This document shows positions 33,837-43,247 of a stretch of DNA of 64,000 bases, in pieces; position 1 is the first letter of the stretch, and every line of letters begins with the position of its first letter. Location of the stretch: the NCBI RefSeq assembly GCF_010206195.1, contig NZ_VIQT01000018.1:45237-109236 (forward strand). The letters run 5' to 3'. The notes under the pieces were generated by a model. It was not told the origin of the DNA, did no database searches, and was given only the letters and a program-made list of their open reading frames with translations. The position numbers and the translations under genes were made by a program. The stretch is from Anaerotruncus colihominis (GTDB taxonomy: Bacteria; Bacillota; Clostridia; Oscillospirales; Ruminococcaceae).

Positions 33837-35525
33837 TTGATAAACTCAATTAAAAAAGCCGTTTGGCTGCGTGTTGCTGTGATCTTTTTTGCGCTGGTTA
33901 TCAGCGGGGTTGGTACAATTGGCGGATTGTCTACAATCAATCGATATAATGATTCTACTATCCAGGCCATCGATCTCTATAGCATGGCGCTTGACGCGCA
34001 AAAAGCGCATTATGGCTGGGTGGAAAACCTCAGTTCGGCGATCAGTTTCGACACCGAGTTTACCGGCAGTACAAATTACACGTCCTGTTCACTTGGAAAC
34101 TGGCTGTACAATACTGATACGTCAACCATTCAGGATGCCCGGATCATATCGCTGATGGAAGAAATGAAGCCGCTCCACCAGAGCATCCACGAATCGGCGA
34201 CAACTATCCTGCAAACGAATAAAACCGACCCTCAGGCCGCTGCCAAAACATTTTTAAACGAGACGAAGGTCAGTGTCAGCGCCCTTGTTTCCAAATTGGA
34301 TGAGGTTGTTTCCATCTCCAAGGATCTGCTCGTCTATAATGAACAGCAGCTTGGTCAAGCGATCCTCGTCACACAGGTTATTTCTATCCTGACAATCCTT
34401 TTGATTGTGATCGCAAGCTATCTGTTGGTGCGCTATATCATCCGGAAAATTGTGCATCCTATCGTTGAAATCACAGAATCCAGCCGCAAGCTCTCACAGG
34501 GAAATTTGAGCTTCCAGATCGACATACGCAGTCAGAATGAAATCGGCGTTTTAGCCCAGAGCCTGAATTCTTCTGTGGCCACGCTTAAGCGTTATGTCAC
34601 TGACATCTCGGAGCACTTGGGTGAAATTGCAAACGGCAACCTGACGCGTGAAAACAATGTGGAATATATCGGCGAATTTATCGCCATTAAACATTCTATC
34701 GAACTGATTTTAAAGCATTTGAATGACACGATGTCTCAGATTCAATGCTCTGCTGGTGAAGTTACAAACGAGTCGCAGCAGGTGTCCATCGGCGCGCAGA
34801 CCCTGGCACAGGGTTCCACGGAACAGGCCTCAGAGCTTGACCACCTGGTTGCAAGGGTCAACGACATTTCCGAGCAGATCAACAGCAATGCAAAAGAAGC
34901 TGCAATCACCCGCGATATTACAATCGATGTGGGCAACCAGATTGAAGACTGTAATCGGCAGATGAGCGAAATGGCACAGGCCATGTACCAGATCAGTGAA
35001 AGCTCACAGGAAATCGGCAACATTATCAAAACGATTGACGATATCGCATTTCAGACCAATATCCTTGCGCTCAATGCGGCTGTAGAAGCCGCGCGCGCTG
35101 GCGTTGCCGGCAAAGGGTTCGCCGTTGTGGCGGATGAGGTGCGCAATCTTGCCGCCAAGAGTGCTGAAGCAGCCAGTAACACCACCGCTTTGATCGAGCG
35201 GTCGCTCACGGCCGTTACCAATGGCGTGAATTTGACAGATTCGACGCAGCAGTCGCTCGGCAGTATTGTGGAGGGCGCGCAGGCTGTCGCTGAGAAGATC
35301 AAGACGATTTCAGATGTATCTGCCGACCAGGCGGAGGCAATCGCCGGTATCACGGAGGGGATATCGCAGATTTCCGCTGTTGTACAGACGAATTCGGCAA
35401 CCTCCGAGGAGAGCGCCGCTTCCGCCGAACAGCTTGCCAGCCAGGCGCAGGTTCTTACACAGCTTGTCAGTCAATTTACGATCAAGCAATCTGTTTGTGC
35501 CCAAAGATCTGCCTCCTCCATTTAA
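33837..35525 (+). CDS. Methyl-accepting chemotaxis protein with extracellular CZB domain
   Basis: 562 residues: membrane helix at ~10-30, an extracellular part with a CZB zinc-binding pattern (His58, Cys84 in CSLGNW, His114, His118), second helix at ~180-200, HAMP, and the signalling hairpin with the invariant [21 protein letters not shown] and [16 protein letters not shown]. It would signal to CheA. The start is TTG at 33837 with GAGGG upstream; no ATG suits. It has no chemotaxis neighbours but lies close to the zur-znu zinc uptake operon. Confidence 0.88.
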   Translation: MINSIKKAVWLRVAVIFFALVISGVGTIGGLSTINRYNDSTIQAIDLYSMALDAQKAHYGWVENLSSAISFDTEFTGSTNYTSCSLGNWLYNTDTSTIQDARIISLMEEMKPLHQSIHESATTILQTNKTDPQAAAKTFLNETKVSVSALVSKLDEVVSISKDLLVYNEQQLGQAILVTQVISILTILLIVIASYLLVRYIIRKIVHPIVEITESSRKLSQGNLSFQIDIRSQNEIGVLAQSLNSSVATLKRYVTDISEHLGEIANGNLTRENNVEYIGEFIAIKHSIELILKHLNDTMSQIQCSAGEVTNESQQVSIGAQTLAQGSTEQASELDHLVARVNDISEQINSNAKEAAITRDITIDVGNQIEDCNRQMSEMAQAMYQISESSQEIGNIIKTIDDIAFQTNILALNAAVEAARAGVAGKGFAVVADEVRNLAAKSAEAASNTTALIERSLTAVTNGVNLTDSTQQSLGSIVEGAQAVAEKIKTISDVSADQAEAIAGITEGISQISAVVQTNSATSEESAASAEQLASQAQVLTQLVSQFTIKQSVCAQRSASSI

Positions 35526-35564
35526 GGGTGCGATCCTGGCAATCACATATATCAAGCAAAATTC

Positions 35565-35610
35565 AAGCAGGGGGCTGCGCAATCAGCGCAGTCCCCTGCT
35601 TCCTTTTATT
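35565..35610 (+). terminator. Terminator of the chemoreceptor gene
   Basis: A 16 bp stem (AAGCAGGGGGCTGCGC with one mismatch) around AATCA, then TTCCTTTTATTT. Confidence 0.85.
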
Positions 35611-35674
35611 TCAGGCATTTCCTTTTCTGCCAACACCTCTGCACACGGTATAATCTGCTTTTGCGCAGCGCCTG

Positions 35675-35738
35675 CCCCGCTGTTCGCGGCACAGCCTGTA
35701 AAAATGCCGGGAGCTACCCCACTGTTCGCGGCACAGCC
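35675..35738. repeat. Two direct repeats of 22 bp
   Basis: CCCC(G/A)CTGTTCGCGGCACAGCC occurs at 35675-35696 and 35717-35738, 42 bases apart, differing in one base. Part of a short repeat-rich zone between the chemoreceptor and znuB. Confidence 0.8.
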
Positions 35739-35754
35739 GACTAAAGTTTTTTGG

Positions 35755-35835
35755 CATACCTTTTTTTCAAAAAAGGTATGAAGTTTTTTGCCGAGGCTTT
35801 TTTCAAAAAAGCCGGAAAGCTTTTTTGAAAAAAGC
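35755..35835 (-). repeat. Three tandem poly-A/poly-T hairpins at the znuB 3' end
   Basis: Palindromes at 35755-35780 (CATACC...GGTATG), 35795-35813 (GGC...GCC) and 35819-35835 (GC...GC) all have a T6-A6 core with almost no loop. The last one encodes the end of ZnuB. They may act as tandem terminators for the leftward znu operon. Confidence 0.75.
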
Positions 35836-36645
35836 GGAAAAAAAGCCGAAAATGCTAAACAATCCAAAGGCCACAACATTGACGGCGACGACCGAGGCGC
35901 CAGCAGGCATGGACCATACAAACGACGCGAGCATTCCAAAAAAGAAGCACACAACAGAAACCGCCGCCGAGATCAGCACCACACCCCGGAAGCTGCTACA
36001 GACGCGCATGGATGTCAGAGCGGGAAAAATAATCAGGCTGGAAATGAGCATCGCGCCCATTACACGCATGCCCACTACAATTGTCAGCGCCGTCAGCAGC
36101 GCAATCAGCATACTGTAAAAGCGCGTGTTGGTACCCGTCGCGCGGGCGAACGATTCATCGAATGTGATTGCAAAAATCTTGTTGTAAAACAGAACAAACA
36201 GACAAATCACAATCACAGAAAGCACAATACTCAACAGCACATCCCCCTCGCTCATAGCGAGGATGCTTCCAAACAGATAGCCGTATACGTCGACATTCAT
36301 CCCAGTTGTCAGCGATGTGACGATGACGCCGGCCGCCAAAGAACCTGATGAAATCAATGCGATCGCCGAATCGCCGCGGATGGCGCTTGACTCGCTGATC
36401 CGCAGCAATAAAAACGCCGCTGCGACCACGACCGGCACCGATACGGCCAGCGGCGCAACACCGGCCGCCACAGCGACCGACAGCGCGCCAAAGCCAACAT
36501 GCGACAACCCGTCGCCGATCATGGAATACCGCTTGAGTACCAGACTTACGCCAAGCAGTGCAGCGCACAGCGAAACAAGGACCCCGACGACGACGGCGCG
36601 CAGCATGAAGGAATAGGAAAACAGATGGCGCAGCAGATCAAACAT
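35803..36645 (-). CDS. znuB: Metal (zinc) ABC transporter permease
   Basis: 280 residues, about eight membrane helices, with the family pattern VVVGVLVSLCAALLGVSLVL, GLSHVGFGALSVAVA and MRVMGAMLISSLIIFPALTS. The start at 36645 follows GGAGGTGA and overlaps the znuC end. The last residues (SAFFKKAFRLF) come from the palindrome zone, suggesting that repeat DNA has replaced the original end. Zinc is inferred from the Fur-type regulator and the His-rich binding protein; manganese is an alternative. Confidence 0.88.
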   Translation of the reverse strand: MFDLLRHLFSYSFMLRAVVVGVLVSLCAALLGVSLVLKRYSMIGDGLSHVGFGALSVAVAAGVAPLAVSVPVVVAAAFLLLRISESSAIRGDSAIALISSGSLAAGVIVTSLTTGMNVDVYGYLFGSILAMSEGDVLLSIVLSVIVICLFVLFYNKIFAITFDESFARATGTNTRFYSMLIALLTALTIVVGMRVMGAMLISSLIIFPALTSMRVCSSFRGVVLISAAVSVVCFFFGMLASFVWSMPAGASVVAVNVVAFGLFSIFGFFSAFFKKAFRLF

Positions 36646-37345
36646 GGCCGTCACCTCCGATGAATTTGCGACAAAGCTCGCTTTTTGCATAGCCGGCGGC
36701 TGTTCCATAAAACAACACGCGCGTGTCCATATGCAAGATTTTTCCAGCGTTATGCACCGAACAATTGATATCGTGGCTAACCATCACAATGGTTACGCCC
36801 TCCTCGTTGAGACGTCGGAGCAATGCATATAGCTCCGCTGTGACAACCGGATCAAGCCCCGTCACCGGTTCGTCGAGCAGAAGCAGCTTTTCCGTCGCGC
36901 ACAGCGCCCGCGCCAGCAACACGCGCTGCTGCTGGCCGCCGGAAAGCGCGCGGTACGATTTTTTGACCAGCGCGCCGATCCCCAGCTTTTCGATATTTGC
37001 ACGCGCAATCCGCCGTTCGGCGGGGGTATAGAAAGGGCGCAGGCCGCGCCGATTGAGGCAGCCAGAGAGCACCACCTCCCAAACAGATGCGGGAAAATCG
37101 CGCTGTACAACTGTCTGCTGCGGCAGATAGCCGATCATATTTTGGCAAAGCCCGTCCCCATAGACGATTTCGCCGGAACGCGGCGCTTTCAGGCCAAGCA
37201 AGCCTTTGAGCAGCGTGCTCTTGCCTGAACCGTTTTCCCCGACGATGCACACGTAATCGCCCGGTGCAATGTCAAAGCTAACATCATCGACAGCCACCCG
37301 GTTTTCATAACGCATGGTCACGTTCCGGCAGGAAATCAGCGCCAT
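36638..37345 (-). CDS. znuC: Metal (zinc) ABC transporter ATP-binding protein
   Basis: 235 residues: Walker A GENGSGKST, signature LSGGQQQRVLLARAL, Walker B LLLLDEPVTGLD and switch His in MVSHDI. It pairs with the ZnuB-type permease. The ATG overlaps the znuA end by ten bases, consistent with translational coupling. Confidence 0.9.
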   Translation of the reverse strand: MALISCRNVTMRYENRVAVDDVSFDIAPGDYVCIVGENGSGKSTLLKGLLGLKAPRSGEIVYGDGLCQNMIGYLPQQTVVQRDFPASVWEVVLSGCLNRRGLRPFYTPAERRIARANIEKLGIGALVKKSYRALSGGQQQRVLLARALCATEKLLLLDEPVTGLDPVVTAELYALLRRLNEEGVTIVMVSHDINCSVHNAGKILHMDTRVLFYGTAAGYAKSELCRKFIGGDGHV

Positions 37346-38274
37346 CCGTTAAGCCCCCTTTTCAAATTTTCCGCATTTTGTTCCATCAGGGACAGGTACG
37401 TTTCACCCGCCGCAAGCTCGTCCTTTGATACATTGTGGCATGAGTGCAGCAGCAGCGGCTGCGCACCCGCCTCCTGAGCAATGGCGCGCGCGACCTTGGG
37501 GTCGGTCAGCTCCTCATAATAGATCACAGGGATGTGGTTTTTTTGGATGTTGTCGATGATCTGCGCCACAGCGCGCACACTCGGCTCTGTTTCGCCCGAG
37601 CACGAATCGAACGCCGCCGACCAGGCAAGTCCATAATGTTCAGCGAAATAGCGCATGGCAAACCGCCCGCCAAACACAATCTCACGATGCTCCGACATCT
37701 GGACAATCTCCATGATTATCCCATCAAGCTCATCAAGCCGCGCCTTATAATCGGCCGCGTTTGTCATAAACAGCCCCGAATCCGCCGGATCGGCCGCAGA
37801 CAACGCGGCGGCAATATTGTCCACCATCACCTTTGCATTCTGTGGGTTGGTCCAGATATGCGGATCAAAGCCGCCGTGCCCGTTATGCCCGTCCCCCTCG
37901 TGGTCATGGGCTTCCTCCTCAAGCGGCACATGCGCCGACACATCGACAACCTGCACATCCCCGTCAAGCCCTTCAATCAGCTTTTGTGCCCACGGTTCCA
38001 TATGCGCGCCTGTATATAGAAAAATGTCGGCCTGATTGATACGGATAATATCAGCAGGCGTCGGTTCATAAGCATGGCTTTCAACGCCGGGAGGCAAAAG
38101 CAGCGTCACATCGGCGCGATCCCCCGCGATCTGCCGCGCAAAATCATATTGTGGAAACAGCGTCGCCACCACCTCTACCCGTTCACTTTCAGGCGACGGC
38201 GGCTGCGCGCCGCATCCCGCCAGCAGAGCCGCCGCGCACAGCACAGCAGCCGCCCGTTTTAAAAAACCGGTCAC
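37336..38274 (-). CDS. znuA: Metal (zinc) ABC transporter substrate-binding lipoprotein
   Basis: 312 residues: GTG start overlapping the zur stop (GTGA) with GGAGG upstream, lipobox AALLAGCG, and a cluster A-I fold with VVATLFPQYDFARQIAGD, LPPGVESHAYEPTP and a His/Asp/Glu-rich loop (EEEAHDHEGDGHNGHGG) before FDPHIWTNP. The loop is characteristic of zinc-binding ZnuA types. It captures the metal outside the membrane for ZnuBC. Confidence 0.9.
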   Translation of the reverse strand: MTGFLKRAAAVLCAAALLAGCGAQPPSPESERVEVVATLFPQYDFARQIAGDRADVTLLLPPGVESHAYEPTPADIIRINQADIFLYTGAHMEPWAQKLIEGLDGDVQVVDVSAHVPLEEEAHDHEGDGHNGHGGFDPHIWTNPQNAKVMVDNIAAALSAADPADSGLFMTNAADYKARLDELDGIIMEIVQMSEHREIVFGGRFAMRYFAEHYGLAWSAAFDSCSGETEPSVRAVAQIIDNIQKNHIPVIYYEELTDPKVARAIAQEAGAQPLLLHSCHNVSKDELAAGETYLSLMEQNAENLKRGLNGWR

Positions 38275-38702
38275 TGTGGTCCCTCCATTTCCTTCTGTTT
38301 TGCAGCGCAGCCGGCGCAAAGTCCATACAGTACGGTTTTTGTATGGTCAACCTGAAAGCAGTGGTGCTCCAGCACATGCGCGGCAATCTCGTCCAGACGC
38401 TCGCATGACACATGGAAAAGCTGCCCGCAGCCAATACATTTTAAATGGAAATGCTCACGGCAGGCGCCCTGCCCGTCTACATACTGGTAACACGCGCGCG
38501 CGCCGTCTCCCAAAAAATAGCGGCGCGCGCGGCCCTGGCTCACGAGCCGGTCAAGACAGCGGTACACCGTCGATTTCCCGACGGGCGACTGCTGCGCGCG
38601 CAGGTAATCAAAGACCTCATCCGCAGAGAGATGGCGTTCGCGGTTGTCAGAAAGAAATTGCAGGATCAGCGCGCGCTGCCGCGTTTTATATTCATTTTCC
38701 AT
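38271..38702 (-). CDS. zur: Fur family regulator, probable Zur
   Basis: 143 residues: winged helix (ALILQFLSDNRERHLSADEV, KSTVYRCLDRL), His-rich metal site (REHFHLKCIGC) and two CxxC structural zinc pairs (CIGC and CAGC). It is the first gene of the znuACB operon, behind a 45 bp palindrome, so it most likely represses its own operon when zinc is plentiful. PerR or Fur identity is less likely from the context. Confidence 0.85.
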   Translation of the reverse strand: MENEYKTRQRALILQFLSDNRERHLSADEVFDYLRAQQSPVGKSTVYRCLDRLVSQGRARRYFLGDGARACYQYVDGQGACREHFHLKCIGCGQLFHVSCERLDEIAAHVLEHHCFQVDHTKTVLYGLCAGCAAKQKEMEGPQ

Positions 38703-38712
38703 GCAGTCCTCC

Positions 38713-38757
38713 GGGGATATAATTTGAAATTGAATTTCAATTTCAAATTATATCCCC
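38713..38757. promoter_or_regulatory. 45 bp palindromic Zur-type operator
   Basis: GGGGATATAATTTGAAATTG is mirrored exactly by the right arm across an ATT-like centre, symmetric over 45 bp except the middle base. The inner part repeats TTGAAATTGAATTTCAA-like Fur-family boxes. It overlaps the -10 of the zur promoter. Confidence 0.8.
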
Positions 38758-38774
38758 TTTTTAATTTTTGTCAA
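38747..38774 (-). promoter_or_regulatory. Promoter of the zur-znu operon
   Basis: TTGACA (38769-38774), a 16-base spacer and TATAAT (38747-38752) on the minus strand, with the -10 inside the palindrome. Confidence 0.85.
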
Positions 38775-38964
38775 GCGCCTTGGATATTTCACATGCGGCG
38801 CACGGGTATCCAGATGCGGGGATATTCTATCGCGTATTATTTCTCCTCATTATTTGGCAATTTGTATAAATATTATTCGGAAAATTCATGCAATCAGATT
38901 TAGATGTGAAGATATTCAATGAAACAGGAAAGAATATTTGATAGTAACACGCCCCGCTCCAAAT

Positions 38965-38970
38965 TATAAT
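38965..38970 (+). promoter_or_regulatory. -10 element before mglB
   Basis: TATAAT lies 75 bases before mglB, but no good -35 stands at the right distance. A weak -35 fits an activated promoter, perhaps driven by the AraC-type response regulator encoded downstream. The rest of 38775-38964 shows no gene. Confidence 0.45.
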
Positions 38971-39045
38971 AAGGACAGTGAACATCACAAGGAAATAATT
39001 TTACAGTCTGTTCACAAAACGCACACAAGACTTAGGAGGAATGAA

Positions 39046-40197
39046 ATGATGAAGAAAGCTCTGTCTCTTGCATTTGCATCTTTGATGGTCATGTCTCTGG
39101 CAGCTTGCTCAAGTAGCGGCGGCACGGCCTCGACACCGGCTGAATCCACCCCTGCGGCGTCCACACCGGCCGCTCCGGCCGAATCGGCGCCTGCTGCGTC
39201 CACGCCCTCCGGCGAGGCTGCCGGCGGCGTTCAGATCAACGCTCCCGACGATGTAAGTATCGGCGTCTGCATTTACAAATTCGACGATACCTTCATGACC
39301 GGCGTGCGCAACAACATGCTGCTCGCAGCTGAGGCGCTGGGCATCCCGGCTCCGGAAATCGTGGACTCGCAGAACAAGCAGGCCACACAGAACGACCAGG
39401 TCGACACCTATATTACAAAAGGCGTCACCGCGCTGGCTGTCAACCCGGTTGACCTGACCGCCGCCGGCCCGATCATTGACAAGGCGATGACTGAAGGGCT
39501 GCCGATCGTGTTCCTCAACCGCCAGCCGTCCGAGGAGGACATGAACAAGTATGACAAGGCCTGGTACGTCGGCGCTCGCGCTGAGGAATCCGGCACAATG
39601 TCCGGCGAGATCATCCTTGATTACTTCAAGGCGCATCCGGAAGCAGACAAGAACGGCGACGGCAAAATCCAGTACGTTATGCTCCAGGGCGAACCTGGCC
39701 ATCAAGACGCAACCCTGCGCAGCCAGTACTGCATTGAGGCTGTCACCAATGACGGCACTTTCGGCGTCGAGGAGCTTGCGGCTGACACCGCTATGTGGGA
39801 TAAGGTCAAGGCGACCGACCTGATGAAAACATTCATCGCCTCCCACGGAACTGATAAGATCGAGGCTGTCTTCGCCAACAACGACGACATGGCGCTCGGC
39901 GCGATTGAAGCTTTGAAGGCGGAAGGCTACAACACCGGCGATCCTGAAAAGTTCATCCCTGTGGTTGGCGTCGACGCGACGGCTCCGGCGCTTGAATCCA
40001 TGAGCAAGGGCGAGCTGCTCGGCACAGTCCTCAACGACGGCGAAAACCAGGGCAAAGCGTCCATCAACATCGCTGCTGTCGCCGCTGACGGCCAGGAAGT
40101 CACCTCCGAGACAATCGGCTACGAAGTGACCGACGGCAAGTATGTCTGGATTCCGTACGTCAAGGTAACGGTTGACAACTATCAGGATTTCATGTAA
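39046..40197 (+). CDS. mglB: Galactose/glucose ABC transporter substrate-binding lipoprotein
   Basis: 383 residues: lipobox SLAACSS, an Ala/Ser/Pro tether, then a domain very like E. coli MglB: VGVCIYKFDDTFMTGVRNNM, the EF-hand-like Ca2+ loop DKNGDGKIQYVML, GEPGHQDA and ANNDDMALGAIEALKAEGYN. It delivers galactose or glucose to MglAC. AGGAGG is six bases before the ATG at 39046. A strong hairpin after the gene probably lowers expression of mglA and mglC relative to it. Confidence 0.9.
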   Translation: MMKKALSLAFASLMVMSLAACSSSGGTASTPAESTPAASTPAAPAESAPAASTPSGEAAGGVQINAPDDVSIGVCIYKFDDTFMTGVRNNMLLAAEALGIPAPEIVDSQNKQATQNDQVDTYITKGVTALAVNPVDLTAAGPIIDKAMTEGLPIVFLNRQPSEEDMNKYDKAWYVGARAEESGTMSGEIILDYFKAHPEADKNGDGKIQYVMLQGEPGHQDATLRSQYCIEAVTNDGTFGVEELAADTAMWDKVKATDLMKTFIASHGTDKIEAVFANNDDMALGAIEALKAEGYNTGDPEKFIPVVGVDATAPALESMSKGELLGTVLNDGENQGKASINIAAVAADGQEVTSETIGYEVTDGKYVWIPYVKVTVDNYQDFM

Positions 40198-40234
40198 GCA
40201 GCCAACAGCAACTGATTTGAAACCTAAATAGGCA

Positions 40235-40289
40235 GGCGGCGGGGAACGCGGAACAGCAGGCGCTTTCCGCAGTCTCCGCCGCCTTTTTT
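40235..40289 (+). terminator. Terminator-like hairpin between mglB and mglA
   Basis: A 19-base stem with two mismatches (GGCGGCGGGGA...TCTCCGCCGCC) followed directly by T6, inside the operon. Partial termination here would give excess binding protein. Confidence 0.75.
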
Positions 40290-40366
40290 CACCGGTTTTT
40301 GGGCGGCCGGTTTTGCGGCGCGCGGCGTTTTGCCGCGTGATTTTAAGATAGAAGGAGGAGGACTGT

Positions 40367-41869
40367 ATGGGCGAATATATGCTGGAAATGAACAATATCG
40401 TCAAAACATTTCCAGGCGTCACAGCCTTGGACGGCGTCACCTTAAAGGTACGGCCAGGTACCGTGCACGCCCTCATGGGCGAAAACGGCGCCGGAAAGTC
40501 CACATTGATGAAATGCCTGTTTGGTATTTATCATGAGGACAGCGGCGAAATTATTCTGGACGGAAAACGTGAAATCATCAACACCTCCAAGCAGGCGCTC
40601 GATCTGGGCGTCTCCATGATTCATCAGGAGCTGCACCCCATCCGATTCAGGCCCGTTATGGAAAACATCTGGCTTGGCCGTTTTCCGATGAAGGGCATCG
40701 CGGTCGACCGCAGGGCCATGATCCGCATGACAAAGGAACTGTTTGAAAAGGTCGACCTGGATATCAACCCTGAAACAATCGCCGGCGAGCTTTCCGCGTC
40801 GACGCTCCAGCTTGTGGAGATCGCGCGCGCCGTCAGCTATAATTCGAAGATAATTATCATGGATGAGCCTACCTCATCCCTTACAGATAATGAAACGGAA
40901 CATCTGTTCAAGATCATCAATCAGCTTCGCAGCGAGGGACGTTCGATCATCTACATCTCGCACAAGATGGAGGAAATCCTGCGTATCTCCGATGAAGTGA
41001 CCATCATGCGCGACGGCCAGTATGTCGGTACCTGGCCCGCCAGTGAGCTGACGACCGATCTGATCATCAACCGCATGGTTGGACGCGACATGACAAACCG
41101 TTTCCCGGTACGTGATTTCCCGATGCCGCCGCGTGAGACGGTCCTGCGCGTGAAGGATCTGTGTTCCCCGCTGCCCAAATCATTCCAGAACGTCAGCTTC
41201 CATCTGCACCGCGGCGAGATTCTCGGTATCGGCGGGCTTGTCGGCGCACAGCGCACCGAGCTGGTCGAGGCGCTGTTCGGGCTGCGCGCGATCGCTTCCG
41301 GCATCGTGGAAAAGGAGGGCAAGCCGGCTATCGTCAAAAATGTGCGCGACGCCAAGAGGTTGAAAATTGCGCTGCTCACAGAGGAGCGCCGCGCGACTGG
41401 CGTATTCGGCTGTTTGTCCGTACTCGACAACACAGTGATCGCGAGCCAGAAAAACTACGCCAATCACGGCGTTCTCAACCAGAAGAAACGCTATCAGGCG
41501 GCACACGACGCTGATAAACAGCTCAATGTAAAGACGCCCACCCTTGAGGCGCTTATGCAGAACCTCTCCGGCGGCAATCAGCAGAAAGTCCTGATCGCGC
41601 GCTGGCTGCTCACCGAACCGGATATCCTGATCCTGGACGAACCGACCCGCGGCATCGACGTAGGCGCGAAATATGAAATCTACATGATCATGCTTGAACT
41701 GGTCAAAGCCGGCAAAAGCATCATCATGATTTCCTCCGAAATGCCCGAACTGCTCGGCATGTCGGACCGCGTCATGGTCATGTGCGAGGGTAAGGTTTCC
41801 GGGTTCCTTGAAAAGGACCAGTTCGACCAGGTTGAGGTCATGCGGCTTGCAACGCAGTTCATGAAATGA
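40367..41869 (+). CDS. mglA: Galactose/methyl galactoside ABC transporter ATPase (two cassettes)
   Basis: 500 residues, two ABC cassettes. First: Walker A GENGAGKST, Walker B IIIMDEPTSSL. Second: degenerate Walker A GLVGAQRTELVE, signature LSGGNQQKVLIARWL and Walker B ILILDEPTRGID. MHQELHP-like segment MIHQELHPIRFRPVMENIWL fits MglA. GGAGGAGG precedes the ATG. Confidence 0.92.
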   Translation: MGEYMLEMNNIVKTFPGVTALDGVTLKVRPGTVHALMGENGAGKSTLMKCLFGIYHEDSGEIILDGKREIINTSKQALDLGVSMIHQELHPIRFRPVMENIWLGRFPMKGIAVDRRAMIRMTKELFEKVDLDINPETIAGELSASTLQLVEIARAVSYNSKIIIMDEPTSSLTDNETEHLFKIINQLRSEGRSIIYISHKMEEILRISDEVTIMRDGQYVGTWPASELTTDLIINRMVGRDMTNRFPVRDFPMPPRETVLRVKDLCSPLPKSFQNVSFHLHRGEILGIGGLVGAQRTELVEALFGLRAIASGIVEKEGKPAIVKNVRDAKRLKIALLTEERRATGVFGCLSVLDNTVIASQKNYANHGVLNQKKRYQAAHDADKQLNVKTPTLEALMQNLSGGNQQKVLIARWLLTEPDILILDEPTRGIDVGAKYEIYMIMLELVKAGKSIIMISSEMPELLGMSDRVMVMCEGKVSGFLEKDQFDQVEVMRLATQFMK

Positions 41870-41892
41870 GTTCGGAAAGTGAGGTACCAGGT

Positions 41893-43122
41893 ATGCAAAA
41901 AGGCAACACGATCTCCCGCGCTACCTATGCGGTCTATTTCTTCATTGTGGCCGCTGTCCTGGTCGTGCTCGGCATTGTGCTGACAATTGCCAATATCAAG
42001 GCAATTTACGACCTGCCGGTTATCGTTATCGGCATTGGCGTCATCGTCGCCTTCTATGCTTTGTCGCAGTATATGCGCCGCGACTCCCTCGGCGATGTGA
42101 CCATCTCCTCGAAAACGGCGAAAACGTTTTTGACAAACAACGCGATCATTCTCGCGCTGCTTGTGCTCGTCGTGATTATCTGTATCAAAGAGCGCAAATT
42201 CATGCAGGTGCGCGTTGTGCTCGATATCCTGACACAGTCGTCCACCAAGCTGATCATCGCGCTTGGCATCTGCTTTACGCTGCTGATCGCAGGTACGGAC
42301 CTCTCGGCCGGACGTATGGTCGGTCTGGCGTCGGTCATCTCCTGCTCCATGCTCCAGACAGCTACCTATGCAAACCGCTTTTTCCCGGACCTGCCGCAGG
42401 TCCCGATCATCCTGCCGGTCGCGCTGTCCATCCTCGCCTGCATGATGTTCGGCGGGCTTAATGGGTTCCTTGTCGCCAAATACGATATGCATCCGTTCAT
42501 CGCAACGCTGGCTACACAGGTTATCATCTACGGCGCGTGTTCGCTCTACTTCGACATGCCCCCCAACAACTCGCAGCCCATCGGCGGCGTGCGCGACGAC
42601 TTCGCCTTGCTTGGCCAGTTTAAAATCGGCGCCAAAGCGTTTGGCACCAAGTTCCCCGGCATCTCCATCCTTGTCCCGATCGCGCTGGTTGTTCTGGTCG
42701 CAATCTGGTTTGTCCTCAACAAGACGGTGTTCGGTAAAAATGTCTACGCCATCGGCGGCAACCGCGAAGCTGCGGTCGTCTCCGGCGTCAACGTATTCCG
42801 CACCACCATGGGCATCTTCATTCTGGCCGGCGGTCTGTACGGCTTCGCGGGCGTTCTGGAAGGTGCGAGGACTGCGGGCGCGACAAACAACTACGGCAAC
42901 GGTTATGAGCTTGACGCGATCGCCGCATGCGTCGTCGGCGGTGTTTCGCTCAACGGCGGTATCGGTAAGGTCGGCGGCATCCTCTCCGGCGTTCTGATCT
43001 TCACCGTCATCCAGTACGGGCTTCAGTTCATCAATGTCTCCCCGATGTGGCAGCAGGTCATCAAGGGTATCATCATTGCGGTCGCGGTTGCGATCGATCT
43101 GGCGAAGTACAGGAAGAAATAA
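41893..43122 (+). CDS. mglC: Galactose/methyl galactoside ABC transporter permease
   Basis: 409 residues, longer than usual at the N-terminus, which has two or three extra membrane helices before the RbsC-like core (GICFTLLIAGTDLSAGRMVG, HPFIATLATQVIIYG, NVYAIGGNREAAVVSGVNV). I choose the ATG at 41893, eight bases after GTGAGG; an ATG at 41866 overlapping the mglA stop is also possible. Last gene of the operon, closed by a strong terminator. Confidence 0.9.
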   Translation: MQKGNTISRATYAVYFFIVAAVLVVLGIVLTIANIKAIYDLPVIVIGIGVIVAFYALSQYMRRDSLGDVTISSKTAKTFLTNNAIILALLVLVVIICIKERKFMQVRVVLDILTQSSTKLIIALGICFTLLIAGTDLSAGRMVGLASVISCSMLQTATYANRFFPDLPQVPIILPVALSILACMMFGGLNGFLVAKYDMHPFIATLATQVIIYGACSLYFDMPPNNSQPIGGVRDDFALLGQFKIGAKAFGTKFPGISILVPIALVVLVAIWFVLNKTVFGKNVYAIGGNREAAVVSGVNVFRTTMGIFILAGGLYGFAGVLEGARTAGATNNYGNGYELDAIAACVVGGVSLNGGIGKVGGILSGVLIFTVIQYGLQFINVSPMWQQVIKGIIIAVAVAIDLAKYRKK

Positions 43123-43137
43123 CCAAACAAATGATAC

Positions 43138-43178
43138 AAAAGGGCTGGTTTTATAAAAAACCAGCCCTTTTCTTTTTT
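43138..43178 (+). terminator. Terminator of the mgl operon
   Basis: AAAAGGGCTGGTTTT pairs with AAACCAGCCCTTTT around a short A/T loop, then TCTTTTTT. Confidence 0.9.
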
Positions 43179-43247
43179 GTGGAAAAGTGCTATAATACCA
43201 TCGATGTTATGATGTCAAATTGATTCAGTATACAAGGAGGGGTCTTT

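Noticed and set aside
35266..35781. Plus-strand frame overlapping the chemoreceptor end
   Set aside because: Runs out of frame through the chemoreceptor, its terminator and repeats; Arg/Pro-rich shadow.
35660..35840. CRISPR-like repeat array
   Set aside because: Only two copies of one 22 bp repeat, followed by palindromes of different sequence; no regular spacers and no cas genes.
39109..40503. Minus-strand frame of 464 codons across mglB
   Set aside because: Antisense shadow of mglB, running through the hairpin between mglB and mglA; no known motifs.
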